From positions 1 through 64,000 of the IMG/VR virus record IMGVR_UViG_3300009527_000006: 64,000 nucleotides of DNA, one strand, 5' to 3'. How positions within the stretch are numbered: the stretch's first letter is position 1; the number at the start of each line of letters is the position of its first letter. The notes beneath the pieces are model-generated. The model was not told the origin of the DNA. It did no database searches and saw only the letters and a program-made list of their open reading frames with translations. Positions 8,229-18,500 of the stretch are shown here, in pieces. This DNA is from a virus. The position numbers were made by a program, and so were the translations under genes.

Positions 8229-8537
8229 TTATTTTTTAGAGTAAACATCAAAAGTGGTCTTAATAGTTTCTAGTGAAGTGCTGCCTGTAATACGTTTAAC
8301 CTCGATGCCATCTTTATAAAAGATAAAAATAGGAACGGACCTTATACCAAGTTCCTGCGCTAATTCAGGTTCTTCATCTACATCTAATGTTTTTATGGGA
8401 TAATTAGTTTCATCCCATCCTACCATATTTTTTGCCATAGCCTTACAAGGCCCGCACCAAGGAGCCTCTACCTTAATAATTAAGGAACTGTTTTCTGTTA
8501 ATGTCTGGTTATATGTGATTGTAGTAACTTTTTCCAT
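8229..8537 (-). CDS. Thioredoxin
   Basis: A 102-residue thioredoxin with the redox-active WCGPC motif at residues 27-31 and the cis-Pro region (GIRSVPIFIFY) near residue 70. It would reduce disulfides in the cytoplasm, for example to supply ribonucleotide reductase. The start at 8537 is chosen because the family begins about 20-25 residues before the active site; a longer frame runs 11 codons upstream. It sits upstream of the RNA ligase on the same strand. Confidence 0.9.
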   Translation of the reverse strand: MEKVTTITYNQTLTENSSLIIKVEAPWCGPCKAMAKNMVGWDETNYPIKTLDVDEEPELAQELGIRSVPIFIFYKDGIEVKRITGSTSLETIKTTFDVYSKK

Positions 8538-8577
8538 GTCACAAAGTAGCATATAAGTCAATATATGCAAGAAAAAA

Positions 8578-8584
8578 CTAAATA
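8578..8584 (+). promoter_or_regulatory. Late promoter
   Basis: CTAAATA ending 7 nt before the ATG at 8592. Confidence 0.65.
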
Positions 8585-8591
8585 ATTTTTT

Positions 8592-8759
8592 ATGACACCG
8601 AAAACAATTAAAAATGCAAGAGAATTTCTATATAACCTTGGCCGCGAGGATTATGCAAAAAGTAATATTAATTTAAGAAATATAGTAGATGAGAAATACC
8701 AACAAAGATTTAATGAAGCTATGACAAAAGTGGAAAATGCTTCTAAAAGAAAAGTTTAA
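8592..8759 (+). CDS. Small basic protein, probable prohead core component
   Basis: A 55-residue helical, basic protein (MTPKTIKNAREFLYNLGR at the N terminus) placed directly upstream of the scaffold gene and preceded by its own late promoter. T4 encodes small core proteins (gp67, gp68) near this position, and this one is a positional candidate; the sequence alone does not prove it. Confidence 0.6.
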   Translation: MTPKTIKNAREFLYNLGREDYAKSNINLRNIVDEKYQQRFNEAMTKVENASKRKV

Positions 8760-8769
8760 TATTTTTTCA

Positions 8770-8776
8770 ATAAATA
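8770..8776 (+). promoter_or_regulatory. Late promoter
   Basis: ATAAATA ending 7 nt before the scaffold ATG at 8784. Confidence 0.7.
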
Positions 8777-8783
8777 AATCATT

Positions 8784-9680
8784 ATGGGAATTCAAACAAT
8801 ACTAGAAAGTCTGGACGAGCAAATCTTTACTCCAGATCTTAAAGAAAATCTCAAGTCTGTCTTTGAAAGCACTATCAATCAAAAGGTGCAAGAAAGATTA
8901 GATCTGGAACTCTCCAGCATGGACGAATCACATGCTAATAAAATGAAGAGTGTTCTGGAAAGCATGGAAACTGCTTTTGAGCAATATAAAAAAGATGTAG
9001 ATGAAGATCATTCAAGTAAGCTTAAAACTGTTCTTGAGCATCTAAAAAACAAGCACAATAATGAATTAAAGATTGTAGCTGAAAGTTATGAAAAGGTGCT
9101 TAAAGACACCGCAGTCACTCATAGAGATGAACTAGTTCTCGCGGTAGAATCTTATATTGAAGAGTATCTTGGTGAAGCCATTCCAGTTAAACAAATTGAA
9201 GAAGCTGCTAAAAATACTTTTGCACTAAAGCAATTAGACGAGGCTAGAAAGGTCTTGGGAATAGATAAAACTATGATAAGTGAAAATCTTAAACAGGGCA
9301 TCTTAGAAGGAAAAAAAGAAATGGATCGTCTGTCTAAAGAAAATGCTGATAGGAAAAGAGCACTTGCTATCTCTGAGAGTAAAAGAGTTTTAACCGAAAA
9401 AACTGCAAATCTTCCAGTAGAAATGGCAAAATATGTTAGACAGCGCTTTGCTGGAAAAACCGCTAATTTCATTCAAGAAAATTTTTCTTATGTTGTAGAT
9501 ATGTATAATAAAAACGAAACTATAAATCGTTCAACACTCATAAAAGAACATAATAATATTCCACAAGTTGATCGCGCAAAATATATTGCAGATGAGAAAC
9601 AGAAAGCTAGCAAACCAGTCATTTCAGAATCCAACGATATCATGGATCAGTATGTAAGATTGCTAAGCACTTCTATGTAA
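8784..9680 (+). CDS. 22: Prohead scaffold protein (T4 gp22 type)
   Basis: A 298-residue, highly charged, almost wholly helical protein between the protease and the major capsid protein, as in T4. Residues about 20-125 are a continuous coiled coil. The C-terminal half has the conserved scaffold pattern (EAIPVKQIEEAAKN, MAKYVRQRFAGKTANFIQENF). The protein should form the prohead core and be degraded by gp21. Length is close to T4 gp22 (269). Its own late promoter precedes it. Confidence 0.85.
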   Translation: MGIQTILESLDEQIFTPDLKENLKSVFESTINQKVQERLDLELSSMDESHANKMKSVLESMETAFEQYKKDVDEDHSSKLKTVLEHLKNKHNNELKIVAESYEKVLKDTAVTHRDELVLAVESYIEEYLGEAIPVKQIEEAAKNTFALKQLDEARKVLGIDKTMISENLKQGILEGKKEMDRLSKENADRKRALAISESKRVLTEKTANLPVEMAKYVRQRFAGKTANFIQENFSYVVDMYNKNETINRSTLIKEHNNIPQVDRAKYIADEKQKASKPVISESNDIMDQYVRLLSTSM

Positions 9681-9713
9681 TAGGATTTCCTATTAGAAAA
9701 ATTAATCAAAACA

Positions 9714-9720
9714 CTAAATA
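9714..9720 (+). promoter_or_regulatory. Late promoter of the major capsid gene
   Basis: CTAAATA ending 6 nt before the ATG at 9727. Confidence 0.75.
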
Positions 9721-9726
9721 AAAAAT

Positions 9727-11244
9727 ATGAGACGTAATTTATACTCAGACACCGATCACCTCCTAGATGAGGATTATAGTAACCGCGTTCACGCACGTTG
9801 GGCAAAAGTGCTCAACTTTGATAAAAATGGCGTAAAGCCAGTTGAAGGAACTCATAAGCGTATCGCTACTGCTATGGTCCTTGAAAACCAATCACGCTGG
9901 ATGGAAAAAAATGGCTTAGGTCTTCTTCAAGAAGCTCCTATCACTGCTACTGGAAGCACCGGAAATGGCCCATGGGGAGCACATTCAACCGTCAACCATG
10001 GCGGAGGTCAAGACGGAAATCTAACTTCACAAGACTTTTATGCTTCTGGTGATGCTAGACTACCTACCACCATTATTCCTATGCTGCGCAGAACTTTCCC
10101 TGAGTTAATCACTCATGAGATCGTTGGTGTTCAGCCTATGTCTGCTCCTGTTGGACTTGCATTTGCTCTTCGTTATTTCTATGATAATGAGTCTCTGACT
10201 TGTGATCCATACAATGATAGTAATTGTGATAGAGACAAGACTTTCTATCAACCATTACCAGCTTCCCAAGTGGCATCGGCTGCCCAAGAAGCAGGTTATC
10301 GCAATCTTCATACTAATTATACTGGCGTAACTGCTGAAGGTCTTTCTGGTGGCGATTGTTTCCCATTTGTAACTGAAGACACTGGTATTGCTCAACTTAC
10401 CTCTCATTTTGAAGGAGCTTCAAACTTCCCAACAATGAGCCTGAGAATTGATAAGCGTGCCATCGAAGCAGGAACTCGTAGACTTGCAACTGGTTTCACA
10501 ACCGAAGTTGAACAAGACCTCAAAAACATGAACGGCATTGACATTGATACTGAGATGACCAACATGATGAGCTATGAAATTCAAGCTGAGATTGACCGTG
10601 AGATGATCATGAGAATGATTCAAATCTGTCTTGATACTGGCCTTGGTTCTGGTGTTTCTATCTGGAAGCCTAGTCTTGCCGATGGACGCTGGTATGCAGA
10701 GAAGAGTGTTAACTTCTACATCAAATTAGTAAATGAGTCTAACTTGCTTGCTATTAAGAACCGTAGGGGAGCTGCTAACTTTATCGTGGCAACACCGAAA
10801 GTTTGCACAATTCTTCAGTCTCTGAAAGAATTCCGTAACTATACCATTTCTTCTGATGTTCAAACCCATCCTAATGGTATCGCTCGCGTAGGAACTCTTG
10901 CTGGTCAATTCACCATTTATCGTGATACTCGTATGACTTCACAATATCTCAGTGGTTCTCGTTCCAGCACAGTAGAATATGCTCTTCTTGGTTACAAGGG
11001 TGCTGAATACTGGGATACTGGCCTGATCTATTGCCCATATATTCCTGTTATTGTTCAAAGAGCAATGACTCCCGGAACATTTGAGAGCAGAGTTGGTATG
11101 ATGACTCGCTATGCAATCATGGATAACCTTTTCGGAAGCGAAAATTATTATCACCTGATCATTGCTAAAGAACTGGATGCTGTTGGAATTGACTGCACCT
11201 CTGCTTGTGAGCCTACAGGTTGCCAAACTCGTTACATGATGTAA
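9727..11244 (+). CDS. 23: Major capsid protein (T4 gp23 type)
   Basis: A 505-residue T4-like capsid protein (T4: 521). Family landmarks include RRTFPELITHEIVGVQPMSAPVG near residue 118, SLRIDKRAIEAGTR in the middle and YAIMDNLFG near the C terminus. The N-terminal 69 residues look like the removable propeptide: GLLQE at 65-69 followed by Ala fits the gp21 consensus (Leu-x-Glu before the cut). Codon use is richer in C than in neighbouring genes, typical of a very highly expressed gene. It is a single late transcription unit closed by a strong terminator. Confidence 0.95.
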   Translation: MRRNLYSDTDHLLDEDYSNRVHARWAKVLNFDKNGVKPVEGTHKRIATAMVLENQSRWMEKNGLGLLQEAPITATGSTGNGPWGAHSTVNHGGGQDGNLTSQDFYASGDARLPTTIIPMLRRTFPELITHEIVGVQPMSAPVGLAFALRYFYDNESLTCDPYNDSNCDRDKTFYQPLPASQVASAAQEAGYRNLHTNYTGVTAEGLSGGDCFPFVTEDTGIAQLTSHFEGASNFPTMSLRIDKRAIEAGTRRLATGFTTEVEQDLKNMNGIDIDTEMTNMMSYEIQAEIDREMIMRMIQICLDTGLGSGVSIWKPSLADGRWYAEKSVNFYIKLVNESNLLAIKNRRGAANFIVATPKVCTILQSLKEFRNYTISSDVQTHPNGIARVGTLAGQFTIYRDTRMTSQYLSGSRSSTVEYALLGYKGAEYWDTGLIYCPYIPVIVQRAMTPGTFESRVGMMTRYAIMDNLFGSENYYHLIIAKELDAVGIDCTSACEPTGCQTRYMM

Positions 11245-11263
11245 TTTGAGACAGTAACATGTT

Positions 11264-11297
11264 AAAAGCCCGTATAGAGTTTCTATACGGGCTTTTT
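11264..11297. terminator. Terminator after major capsid gene
   Basis: Perfect 10-bp stem GCCCGTATAG/CTATACGGGC with a 5-nt loop and TTTTT; A4 before the stem allows use from both sides. Confidence 0.9.
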
Positions 11298-11317
11298 ATT
11301 TTCTTTTTATAAAATAA

Positions 11318-13423
11318 TTACATTACATAATCTACTACATCATTGAAAGTCATTTGGTCTTTTTCTGTAATGTCAATATTTTTGAATAATTGAATTATAA
11401 GTTCTGTGACATGCTCATCTTCGTCATATGAAAAAATATCTAAAAATTGGTTGAGCATTTTGTAATTACCTTTTTGTGCCATATGAATTAGAACTGCAAA
11501 TACATTTTCCCAAGATGCAGTAACATCTATTTTTAGATAATCTGGAGCATTATAACTAATAGGTCTATAGGTCATAGTATTACTACTATTGCTCTTAATT
11601 GAATAAAAATAGGATGGTATATGTTCATCATTAGACATATCAACAGTCCGTGCAAAATTTACATCCATATTAATCGGCAAAGTATAAGAAGGTATGATTT
11701 TTCTTGCTAATGCTTGTAAACCTAATGTGAATTGCGAGAGCATCTCACCTTCACCACGCTCCCTGCTATATTTATATTCTTTTATAAATTCTCTAACTAA
11801 AATTAGTGACTTACTTTCACCTATTTTTTTATCTATATCAAACATTTTAAGTAGGACTAGGCGATTCTCTTTGTTATTTGTTATAAAATCTGATAATATG
11901 CCAGAATCAACTAAAGATTCATCAGAATCTTTATCTGTTCTCAAAGATTCAATAAAAGTCAAACTATTTAATAGAGGTAGTGCCCAATAATCCTCATTTT
12001 CATAAACATCTGACTGATAAGCATAATCAATAGTGTTATTTTTTCCTCTCATAATAGTATACAACACTTCGTTTACTTGATCCGTTATATGTTGAATCAA
12101 TATATCTTCATCTATAGTCTCGTCTTCCTCATCTAAGATATATCTATCAACTCTTGTTGCGGGAATAGTTATGCGTAACATAGCTACATCAGGAGAATAA
12201 TCGGTTTCTAAAGTAAAATGATATTTTCTTTTATCATAAAGTCTGTCAACAGTAATATTATGAAAATTTTTCTGCATATAAGTTTTAGGTATAACTAATT
12301 TTACAACAGGAGCAAAGTTAATGTTATCTCTGTCACCTTCACTCATAGAGAGTCGTTTCACAAAAAAATATCTTTCTGCCAGTAAATCAAGCTTTTCGCT
12401 TATTGCATAATTTCCAACAAATTCATATATCTGATCTAAACAACGCTCTCTATGATGTTCTGAGTCTAATTCTTCATTATTTTCAGTATTATAAGAAACA
12501 TCTTTATTCCACAATTTTTCAACAATATTAGATATTTCATATCCATAATCCTCGTAACTGCCGCCTTTTAATGTCAAAGTATCATCCCAATTAAATTCAG
12601 TCACATCTTGTTTTTTAGCCCAACGAATAAACTGTTGTTGAAGATCATTATTCACAGAATACCCCGATTTTCCATAAATTTTGGTCACAGGAACTGCTAC
12701 AGTATTTCCATCAGAGTCTATTATACATCGTATTCGCATTCTCGCCAACGGCTGTATCCCATCAACATCACGGTCTGAATCTGAAAAAATCTCATCATCT
12801 TGTAGATGATCTTTTATTTTATCAAAATCATCATTAGTAATCAAATAAACTACGCCAGCATTTAGCATAGCATCCGCAATAGCGCAGTAATAATACTGTC
12901 CTCCCGGAGCATGGCAGCTTCTAGAAGTCCAATTAAAATCTCCCATACGTAATACATCAACAGGTGCTCTACTGTAAATTACAGTATATTGTGTTTTAGT
13001 GGCATTATCATATTGTTTTTTAAGATCCGGTATTTTGAGATATTTATCAATAGCCTCGATTCGTCTCATCACAGTATCAACATGTGATTGAGGAAGATCT
13101 GGGTTATCCTTTAGATGGGTCTCATATTCTCTTTTCTTATTGAAAAGTATCTTTCCTATTTTAATAGGATTCTTTTTATTAATATCCTTTTCTTTAACAC
13201 CTGTCCATGAAGGAAAATCCAGATTATATCCTGCCGTAACTGCTTGTAAATTATCAGCATATTCTTTTCCGCCTGCAAGAGGCTCTGCAATGCGAACTTT
13301 GTCTCCGAAAATATTATTAAATGGTAATTCTTTTTTATCTAGAAGAGATTTTACATCTGTGGTTATTTTAGAACTTTCTAATCTATGTTGTTCTATCTCT
13401 TGTATCAACTTATAATTTCTCAT
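11318..13423 (-). CDS. Large unknown late protein with SRSCHAPGG motif
   Basis: A 701-residue protein without transmembrane segments. Around residues 155-195 it has a striking conserved-looking block (FNWTSRSCHAPGGQYYYCAI) followed by hydrophobic strands and acidic residues, like an enzyme active-site region. The C-terminal half is mixed alpha/beta with acidic patches. A late promoter ends 6 nt upstream, so it is probably virion-associated or an injected protein. I cannot name its family. Confidence 0.65.
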   Translation of the reverse strand: MRNYKLIQEIEQHRLESSKITTDVKSLLDKKELPFNNIFGDKVRIAEPLAGGKEYADNLQAVTAGYNLDFPSWTGVKEKDINKKNPIKIGKILFNKKREYETHLKDNPDLPQSHVDTVMRRIEAIDKYLKIPDLKKQYDNATKTQYTVIYSRAPVDVLRMGDFNWTSRSCHAPGGQYYYCAIADAMLNAGVVYLITNDDFDKIKDHLQDDEIFSDSDRDVDGIQPLARMRIRCIIDSDGNTVAVPVTKIYGKSGYSVNNDLQQQFIRWAKKQDVTEFNWDDTLTLKGGSYEDYGYEISNIVEKLWNKDVSYNTENNEELDSEHHRERCLDQIYEFVGNYAISEKLDLLAERYFFVKRLSMSEGDRDNINFAPVVKLVIPKTYMQKNFHNITVDRLYDKRKYHFTLETDYSPDVAMLRITIPATRVDRYILDEEDETIDEDILIQHITDQVNEVLYTIMRGKNNTIDYAYQSDVYENEDYWALPLLNSLTFIESLRTDKDSDESLVDSGILSDFITNNKENRLVLLKMFDIDKKIGESKSLILVREFIKEYKYSRERGEGEMLSQFTLGLQALARKIIPSYTLPINMDVNFARTVDMSNDEHIPSYFYSIKSNSSNTMTYRPISYNAPDYLKIDVTASWENVFAVLIHMAQKGNYKMLNQFLDIFSYDEDEHVTELIIQLFKNIDITEKDQMTFNDVVDYVM

Positions 13424-13424
13424 T

Positions 13425-14039
13425 TTAGATATTTATTATTTCTGAACTTCCTGTAATATTATCTTCATGACTATTATCCTCTAAAATTCTTTGTCTTGCC
13501 TTTTCTTTTTCCAATGCATTTCCGCAAATAAAATCAAATATAGTTTCTCTGTTTGCAGATATAAAAGCATTGTTCTGTTGCAGAAGAACTGCATTTTTAT
13601 CATTTTTACTACCAGATATTGCTATTTTTTCGGATGCTATTTTTTCCTTTGAACTGATATTCATTTCTGTGAGAGTTTTTTTAAGTTCTTGCTCTTTTGT
13701 CTTCAGTTCAAGTTCTTTTTCTTTCAAGAATCTTTCTTGTTTAAGTTTCTCTTGCTCAGTAACTATCATAGATAGAACTTTAAGGTTCTCTGTATTAGCT
13801 TTAGAGACGCTAGAGAAGCTTTCTAAGTAACCCGCCTCACCAGTTGCCACAGCAAGAGCACGGGCCTCTTCTAGAGCCTTCTTATTATGAAGAATGTTGC
13901 CCACCAATTGTTCTATAGTGGCAAAAATAGGGTCTTTTTCAAACTTAGTCAAATCTGCGGTTTCATTTGTAGAATCTTCCTCTGAAGGCTTTCCAATATC
14001 ATCACGCAAAGCATTTAATAATCTATCTATATCACTCAT
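13425..14039 (-). CDS. Coiled-coil protein; small terminase is one possibility
   Basis: A 204-residue acidic protein. Residues about 85-140 are a Lys/Glu-rich coiled coil (KEKELELKTKEQELKK), flanked by helical ends. A central coiled coil with helical flanks is the layout of T4 gp16 small terminase subunits, and no other candidate small terminase is visible, but sequence support is weak. It ends 1 nt before the following minus-strand start region and has its own late promoter. Confidence 0.55.
   Translation of the reverse strand: MSDIDRLLNALRDDIGKPSEEDSTNETADLTKFEKDPIFATIEQLVGNILHNKKALEEARALAVATGEAGYLESFSSVSKANTENLKVLSMIVTEQEKLKQERFLKEKELELKTKEQELKKTLTEMNISSKEKIASEKIAISGSKNDKNAVLLQQNNAFISANRETIFDFICGNALEKEKARQRILEDNSHEDNITGSSEIINI
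13430..13436 (-). promoter_or_regulatory. Late promoter
   Basis: ATAAATA on the minus strand, 6 nt before the start codon at 13423. Confidence 0.65.
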
Positions 14040-14044
14040 ATTTT

Positions 14045-14051
14045 TATTTAG
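14045..14051 (-). promoter_or_regulatory. Late promoter
   Basis: CTAAATA on the minus strand, 5 nt before the start codon at 14039. Confidence 0.65.
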
Positions 14052-14072
14052 AAAACGACTATAATGTTACAA

Positions 14073-14939
14073 TTATTTCAACAAAGAAAGAATTTTATTC
14101 AATTTTTCTTGTTCAGTCTCTTCATTGCTATTCTTCAATAAAAGAATGTAATATTCTATAGATGTGTATATAGTTTTCAAAATTCGTTTTCTATTATATG
14201 AATTTCTATTAATGTATCTTGCATCATCTATAATATCTCTTTGAACATAATTCATAGTTCTTTTAATATCATGATTATGATGTATTTGATGAGACGTATA
14301 ATCAACACTTTTTATATACTTTCTAAGAAATTCCTGAATAACTGAATTTACTTCTGATTCAGCATTGTAATAACTATCATAATCCATTGCACTGTCTGTT
14401 TTATTTTTATCAACCTTCTTATATAACCTAGTAGTTACATCGTAGTAATCTAACAATGATTCTGTATCAGTTTTTTTATTTTGCGATTTGCTGTCCAATG
14501 GCTCAACTATCTCATGCAAATCCTCTTCAGCATGGGAAAATTCATGGTGAAGAATCTCTAATAGCTCATTAGGTATATATGACTTGAGTTCGTTGAATGA
14601 GTATGACTCATTAGGATCTGTATTTTTGAATATATTGTCAATAATAACATAAACCTTTTCTTGTTCGGAGGAATAAAAAGCAGTCAATTCATCTAAATCA
14701 CATGAATAGCCGTCACCACATTTGAACAGTTTTTTAATAGGATTTGTTATTTTTTTTACAAATTTAGTAACTATTTTATTTCCATTAAATTCTACTGCCA
14801 CTTCATGCCCAGAATATAGTCTATCAGAATTTTGAAAGGATTTTATAATTTCATCCACAATATCACTGAAAAGGATATAATTTTCTACAAAACTTTTTCT
14901 TTCTAATAATATCTTAAAGTGTTTAGAAAATGATAACAT
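14073..14939 (-). CDS. Predicted HExxH zinc metalloprotease
   Basis: A 288-residue protein with ILHHEFSHAEED at about residues 129-140, giving the zinc-binding HExxH motif (His-Glu-Phe-Ser-His) of gluzincin or metzincin-like proteases, followed by acidic residues that could supply the third ligand. The C-terminal third is helical and basic. The start at 14939 is chosen because an ATAAATA late promoter lies 8 nt upstream; a longer frame extends to 15065 but overlaps the lipoprotein gene. No signal peptide. It could process virion proteins or host envelope; the substrate is unknown. Confidence 0.6.
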   Translation of the reverse strand: MLSFSKHFKILLERKSFVENYILFSDIVDEIIKSFQNSDRLYSGHEVAVEFNGNKIVTKFVKKITNPIKKLFKCGDGYSCDLDELTAFYSSEQEKVYVIIDNIFKNTDPNESYSFNELKSYIPNELLEILHHEFSHAEEDLHEIVEPLDSKSQNKKTDTESLLDYYDVTTRLYKKVDKNKTDSAMDYDSYYNAESEVNSVIQEFLRKYIKSVDYTSHQIHHNHDIKRTMNYVQRDIIDDARYINRNSYNRKRILKTIYTSIEYYILLLKNSNEETEQEKLNKILSLLK

Positions 14940-15226
14940 ATAGTAAGTATTTATCTGTGAAAAACATATTGTTGTCTGTCTATTGTGGATTTGCGTTAAT
15001 TTCATGTAATTTGAAGGACACTGGTGCGCGTCCAGAAAATGATGAAATGAAAACTTACACATCATTTCCTAGTTTTCCTGAATTGAAAGAATATTCCAAA
15101 AAACCTATTATAGGAACCCAACAAGGAAATTTTATAGTTACTGATGAATTTTTAGGCAATTCTCTAAAATATAAAAATTACGCAGAACGCATTGAATTGT
15201 GGAAAGGTGCTAATGGAATTAAGTAA
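14930..15226 (+). CDS. Small lipoprotein
   Basis: A 98-residue protein with an N-terminal hydrophobic signal (VKNILLSVYCGFALISC) ending in a lipobox-like LISC, so it should be lipidated and exported. A GTG at 14957 would give a more usual signal-peptide length. The mature part is short and polar. Phage lipoproteins of this size often act as outer-membrane spanin subunits or superinfection-exclusion factors; neither can be chosen here. It diverges from, and slightly overlaps, the metalloprotease gene. Confidence 0.55.
   Translation: MITYSKYLSVKNILLSVYCGFALISCNLKDTGARPENDEMKTYTSFPSFPELKEYSKKPIIGTQQGNFIVTDEFLGNSLKYKNYAERIELWKGANGIK
14948..14954 (-). promoter_or_regulatory. Late promoter deciding the metalloprotease start
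   Basis: ATAAATA on the minus strand, 8 nt before the codon at 14939. Confidence 0.5.
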
Positions 15227-15512
15227 TAGGATGGATACTTTATATCGGCTAATAGCAGAAGCCACTAATAGCGCAGACAAAACGATTTCACAACAACTAG
15301 ATCATATGTCTAGATTGATACAAAATAGTAAAGCTATACTGACTCCGGTTCAAATAAAAGCATCTTCTATTATGAATGAAAAGGATATTCAAAATTTTCT
15401 TTACCATCTAAAAGAAAACTATTCTGCATTAGACAGAATGGAAATGATAATTGAAAAATATCGACAAAAAATAGCTATGCCAAATTATAGAGAAGAACAA
15501 TTTGAAGATTAA
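15213..15512 (+). CDS. Small helical protein, unknown
   Basis: About 99 residues, predicted all-helical (SADKTISQQLDHMSRLIQNS, ALDRMEMIIEKYRQ). Start choice is uncertain: ATG at 15213 overlaps the lipoprotein stop by 14 nt and ATG at 15231 lies just after it, preceded by AGG. It is in the same operon as the lipoprotein and ends at a terminator. No family recognised. Confidence 0.55.
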   Translation: MELSNRMDTLYRLIAEATNSADKTISQQLDHMSRLIQNSKAILTPVQIKASSIMNEKDIQNFLYHLKENYSALDRMEMIIEKYRQKIAMPNYREEQFED

Positions 15513-15513
15513 A

Positions 15514-15547
15514 AAAATCCCGTCCTTAATTAAGGACGGGATTTTTC
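15514..15547. terminator. Bidirectional terminator between convergent units
   Basis: Long palindrome AATCCCGTCCTTAATTAAGGACGGGATT with A-run before and TTTT after, between the plus-strand helical protein and the minus-strand sheath gene. Confidence 0.9.
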
Positions 15548-15559
15548 ATTTTATAGATT

Positions 15560-18500
15560 TTATTCTATGTTGTTAAGGGTCACTCCGCTACGCTCAATTT
15601 GAAGATTGATTAGGACATGCTTGACGGCACGTATCCATTGCACATAATCTGCGACATTGAGAACACCTCTATCAACCAAATCTGGTGGATTGTTGTCTCT
15701 ATCACACTTAACCAAGAAGTCTGCTAAACCGCCATTATCTTTGACAAATTCAAGAATACTAGAATGGTCATTTTTAAGACTAGTTCTAGTATTAATACTG
15801 TTGGGTTTTCCAACAAATCGTCTAGAAGAAGCAATAAGAGCTTTGCCTACCCATAACATACCTCTACGAATATATTCTTCAGAAAGAGCTGATGTTTCTT
15901 TCTGTAGAGTGTTGCTATCATATACAATATATCCTTCTGGGAATTTTACAATAGAATTGGCACCAGCAATAGATATTAAATCTCGGTCCTTTTGTGAAGG
16001 ATTGATTGCTAAATCAACTACATTGCTAAGTTTTCCATTTTCAATACCAAAGGCAGGAGTCCATGCAAAATTTGTAGAATCATTTCTGCAAAGATTTGCT
16101 GCTACAAATGCTGATGGTCCGTACCATCCAAAACTGTCCGTGCTACTATCATAAGTTTTGATCCAGTTTGCTTCAGTAGAAGCAAAATTAGAATTGATCT
16201 TAGACAGCAGATTTTTGAGAGGCGTGTAGATATTTCTTGAGAAAGTAGAATATCTGTTAGAAGGTTGACCTGTAACAGGATCTAAGACTAACTTTTTCTG
16301 TCTTCCTGAAACTTTATAATCTTTTCCATTGATAAAGATTTGACGAAGTGGATCTAGTTTAACTAATGATCCGGCATCTCCTGCGTTTTTGCGAGTATGC
16401 TGCCCAAAGTTAATTAGAACATTTGCCACTGTTGCCCATGCTTCAGCAATATTGCTGAACATATCTGTTCCATTAAAAGATGCCAAGCTATCAGTATCAA
16501 CAAAATAGGTATCATCGAAATAATAGCACACACTTGGGTCAGTTATACAGTCGTCCGCAACGACAGCTTGACGGGTTGACCATATAGTAGACAGTCCTGC
16601 ATCAACAACAATATCAACTGGGAAATCTAATGGGTTTTCTACGCCCATGAGTGCTCTTTCAAGCTTGAGGGGAAGATTTCCAATATCTTTAGTTTTGCAC
16701 AGTTCAAGGGCAACATCCTTACAATGACTATTATAATTGCCTACTCCATACAGTTTATCGCCATAATTTTTAAGAGCCTGCTGAGTATCAAAATTATCAA
16801 ATACTGTTGCGGTTTTTTCTCTATACATTCTTACAGTTTTTTGCGGAACGCCATCTGCTGAATTCCAACAATTATTTTTAGAAAGGTACGGATTTACAAA
16901 CATCTTAACTTTACGAGAAGCATTTACTGCATCTTCAATAAAGACAGAACGAGGAGCACCGCCATATTCGTCAAATACCTTTCTTCCACTATTAAGACTT
17001 CCTATATATTTTTCTACTAATACAGCATCTAATTTATTGATTGTTTCAGTTAAACGTGAAGGACGTAATTTGAAGAGACTGACTGATAGAGAATCATTAT
17101 ATTCTTTATTAGCAAAATTAGGGCCAGACGTTTTTTCAACTATTTCAGAAATGCTATTACGAGTTCCTTGGAAAGTCTCAGAAACTTTAAAATTCCAACG
17201 ATTTTCAGGAACATCTACCCATTCACCAGTAACTCCGGGGCAAAGAGTATCATAATATCCTGCCACAGCAGTTAAATCATTAAAGTCTGTTGCAGGATTG
17301 ACATTTAAGTTATCATTGACTGCAAGGTAGTATCCGCTAAAATCTTCTAGCTGTGCTGCTTTAATTTTATTGACTACTACGATACCTGCTCTTACATCAT
17401 TTTCAACTACATCCAATTCAGGATCTACGTTTGCAAAAGTTCCGCACTTCCAATTAAATTGACCATTTTCTAATAATTCGTATTCTGCTTCTGATAAACT
17501 TCTCGCTACTGGTTCTCCAATAACATAAAAATTAGCATCATTAAGCTGAGCTTCGCCTTCAAGAGGATAAAAGGTATAACGATCTTTTTCAGGAACTTTT
17601 AATCCAAGTTCTTCTACAGTTTGACAAGAAAGACCTACTACTACAGGTGTAGCACAAAAACTGATAAGGCTGTCTTGAGTAGTAGCTGCTAATGCGGAGA
17701 TTTCAACAGAGAAAGTTTCTCCTATTTGGAAATCTCCTAAAGAAGTCAGTCCAGTGTTGTACGTATTAGCAACAGCAGGATCTGCATCAAAGTATTTCAA
17801 AACACCTCCGTCAGAATATGTCCCAAAAATATCTCCAGCACTAACAGGAATACCTGATAGAGTTTGGCCAGTTAAAAATCCTTCAGTGACAGTGAATGAT
17901 GTAGCATAAGGACTGCTTGCAAGATCTACAATCAATCTCTTACCGTCATTAGACAGATTAGATTGATCTTCATCCATAGTAGCATATACGTTACTAAGTT
18001 CGATATAATTGACTACTTCATATGAAATGTTATCTCCGCTAGTTGTAGGGCGAAGTTGCACAACAACTAATTCTTCTTGAGTAGAGTCAGAATCTACTAC
18101 AAATTTGAATCCTGTCAATATAGAATCATAAGAAACAGGGTGATTATGAACATAAAGAGTATTTCCTACTTCATTTTTAGACGAAAGAGGACAATCTAAA
18201 TTTGCACTTCCATAACACAGAGAAGACTTTTTATAATGAACATTGTATAGCTCAGGAAATTCTGTTCTACAAGTATCCTCGTCAATATCACGGAAATAAT
18301 CACATGCAGATGTTTCTACAGCAGAAACACCGATGATAGGATATACTAATGCAGAATAATTATCAGAATAAGAAAATCCTCCACCAGAGCCGAATGGCAT
18401 ACGTGTGAATAACACGTTGCCCGGAGATGTGGTTAGAATTTGTTTAACTGCATTGTGCGAATATCTAGTAGCAGGACACGTAGGTAAACCGAAAGTTTCC

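Noticed and set aside
15657-16154. Plus-strand frame opposite the tail sheath gene
   Set aside because: Antisense shadow of the conserved sheath C-terminal domain.
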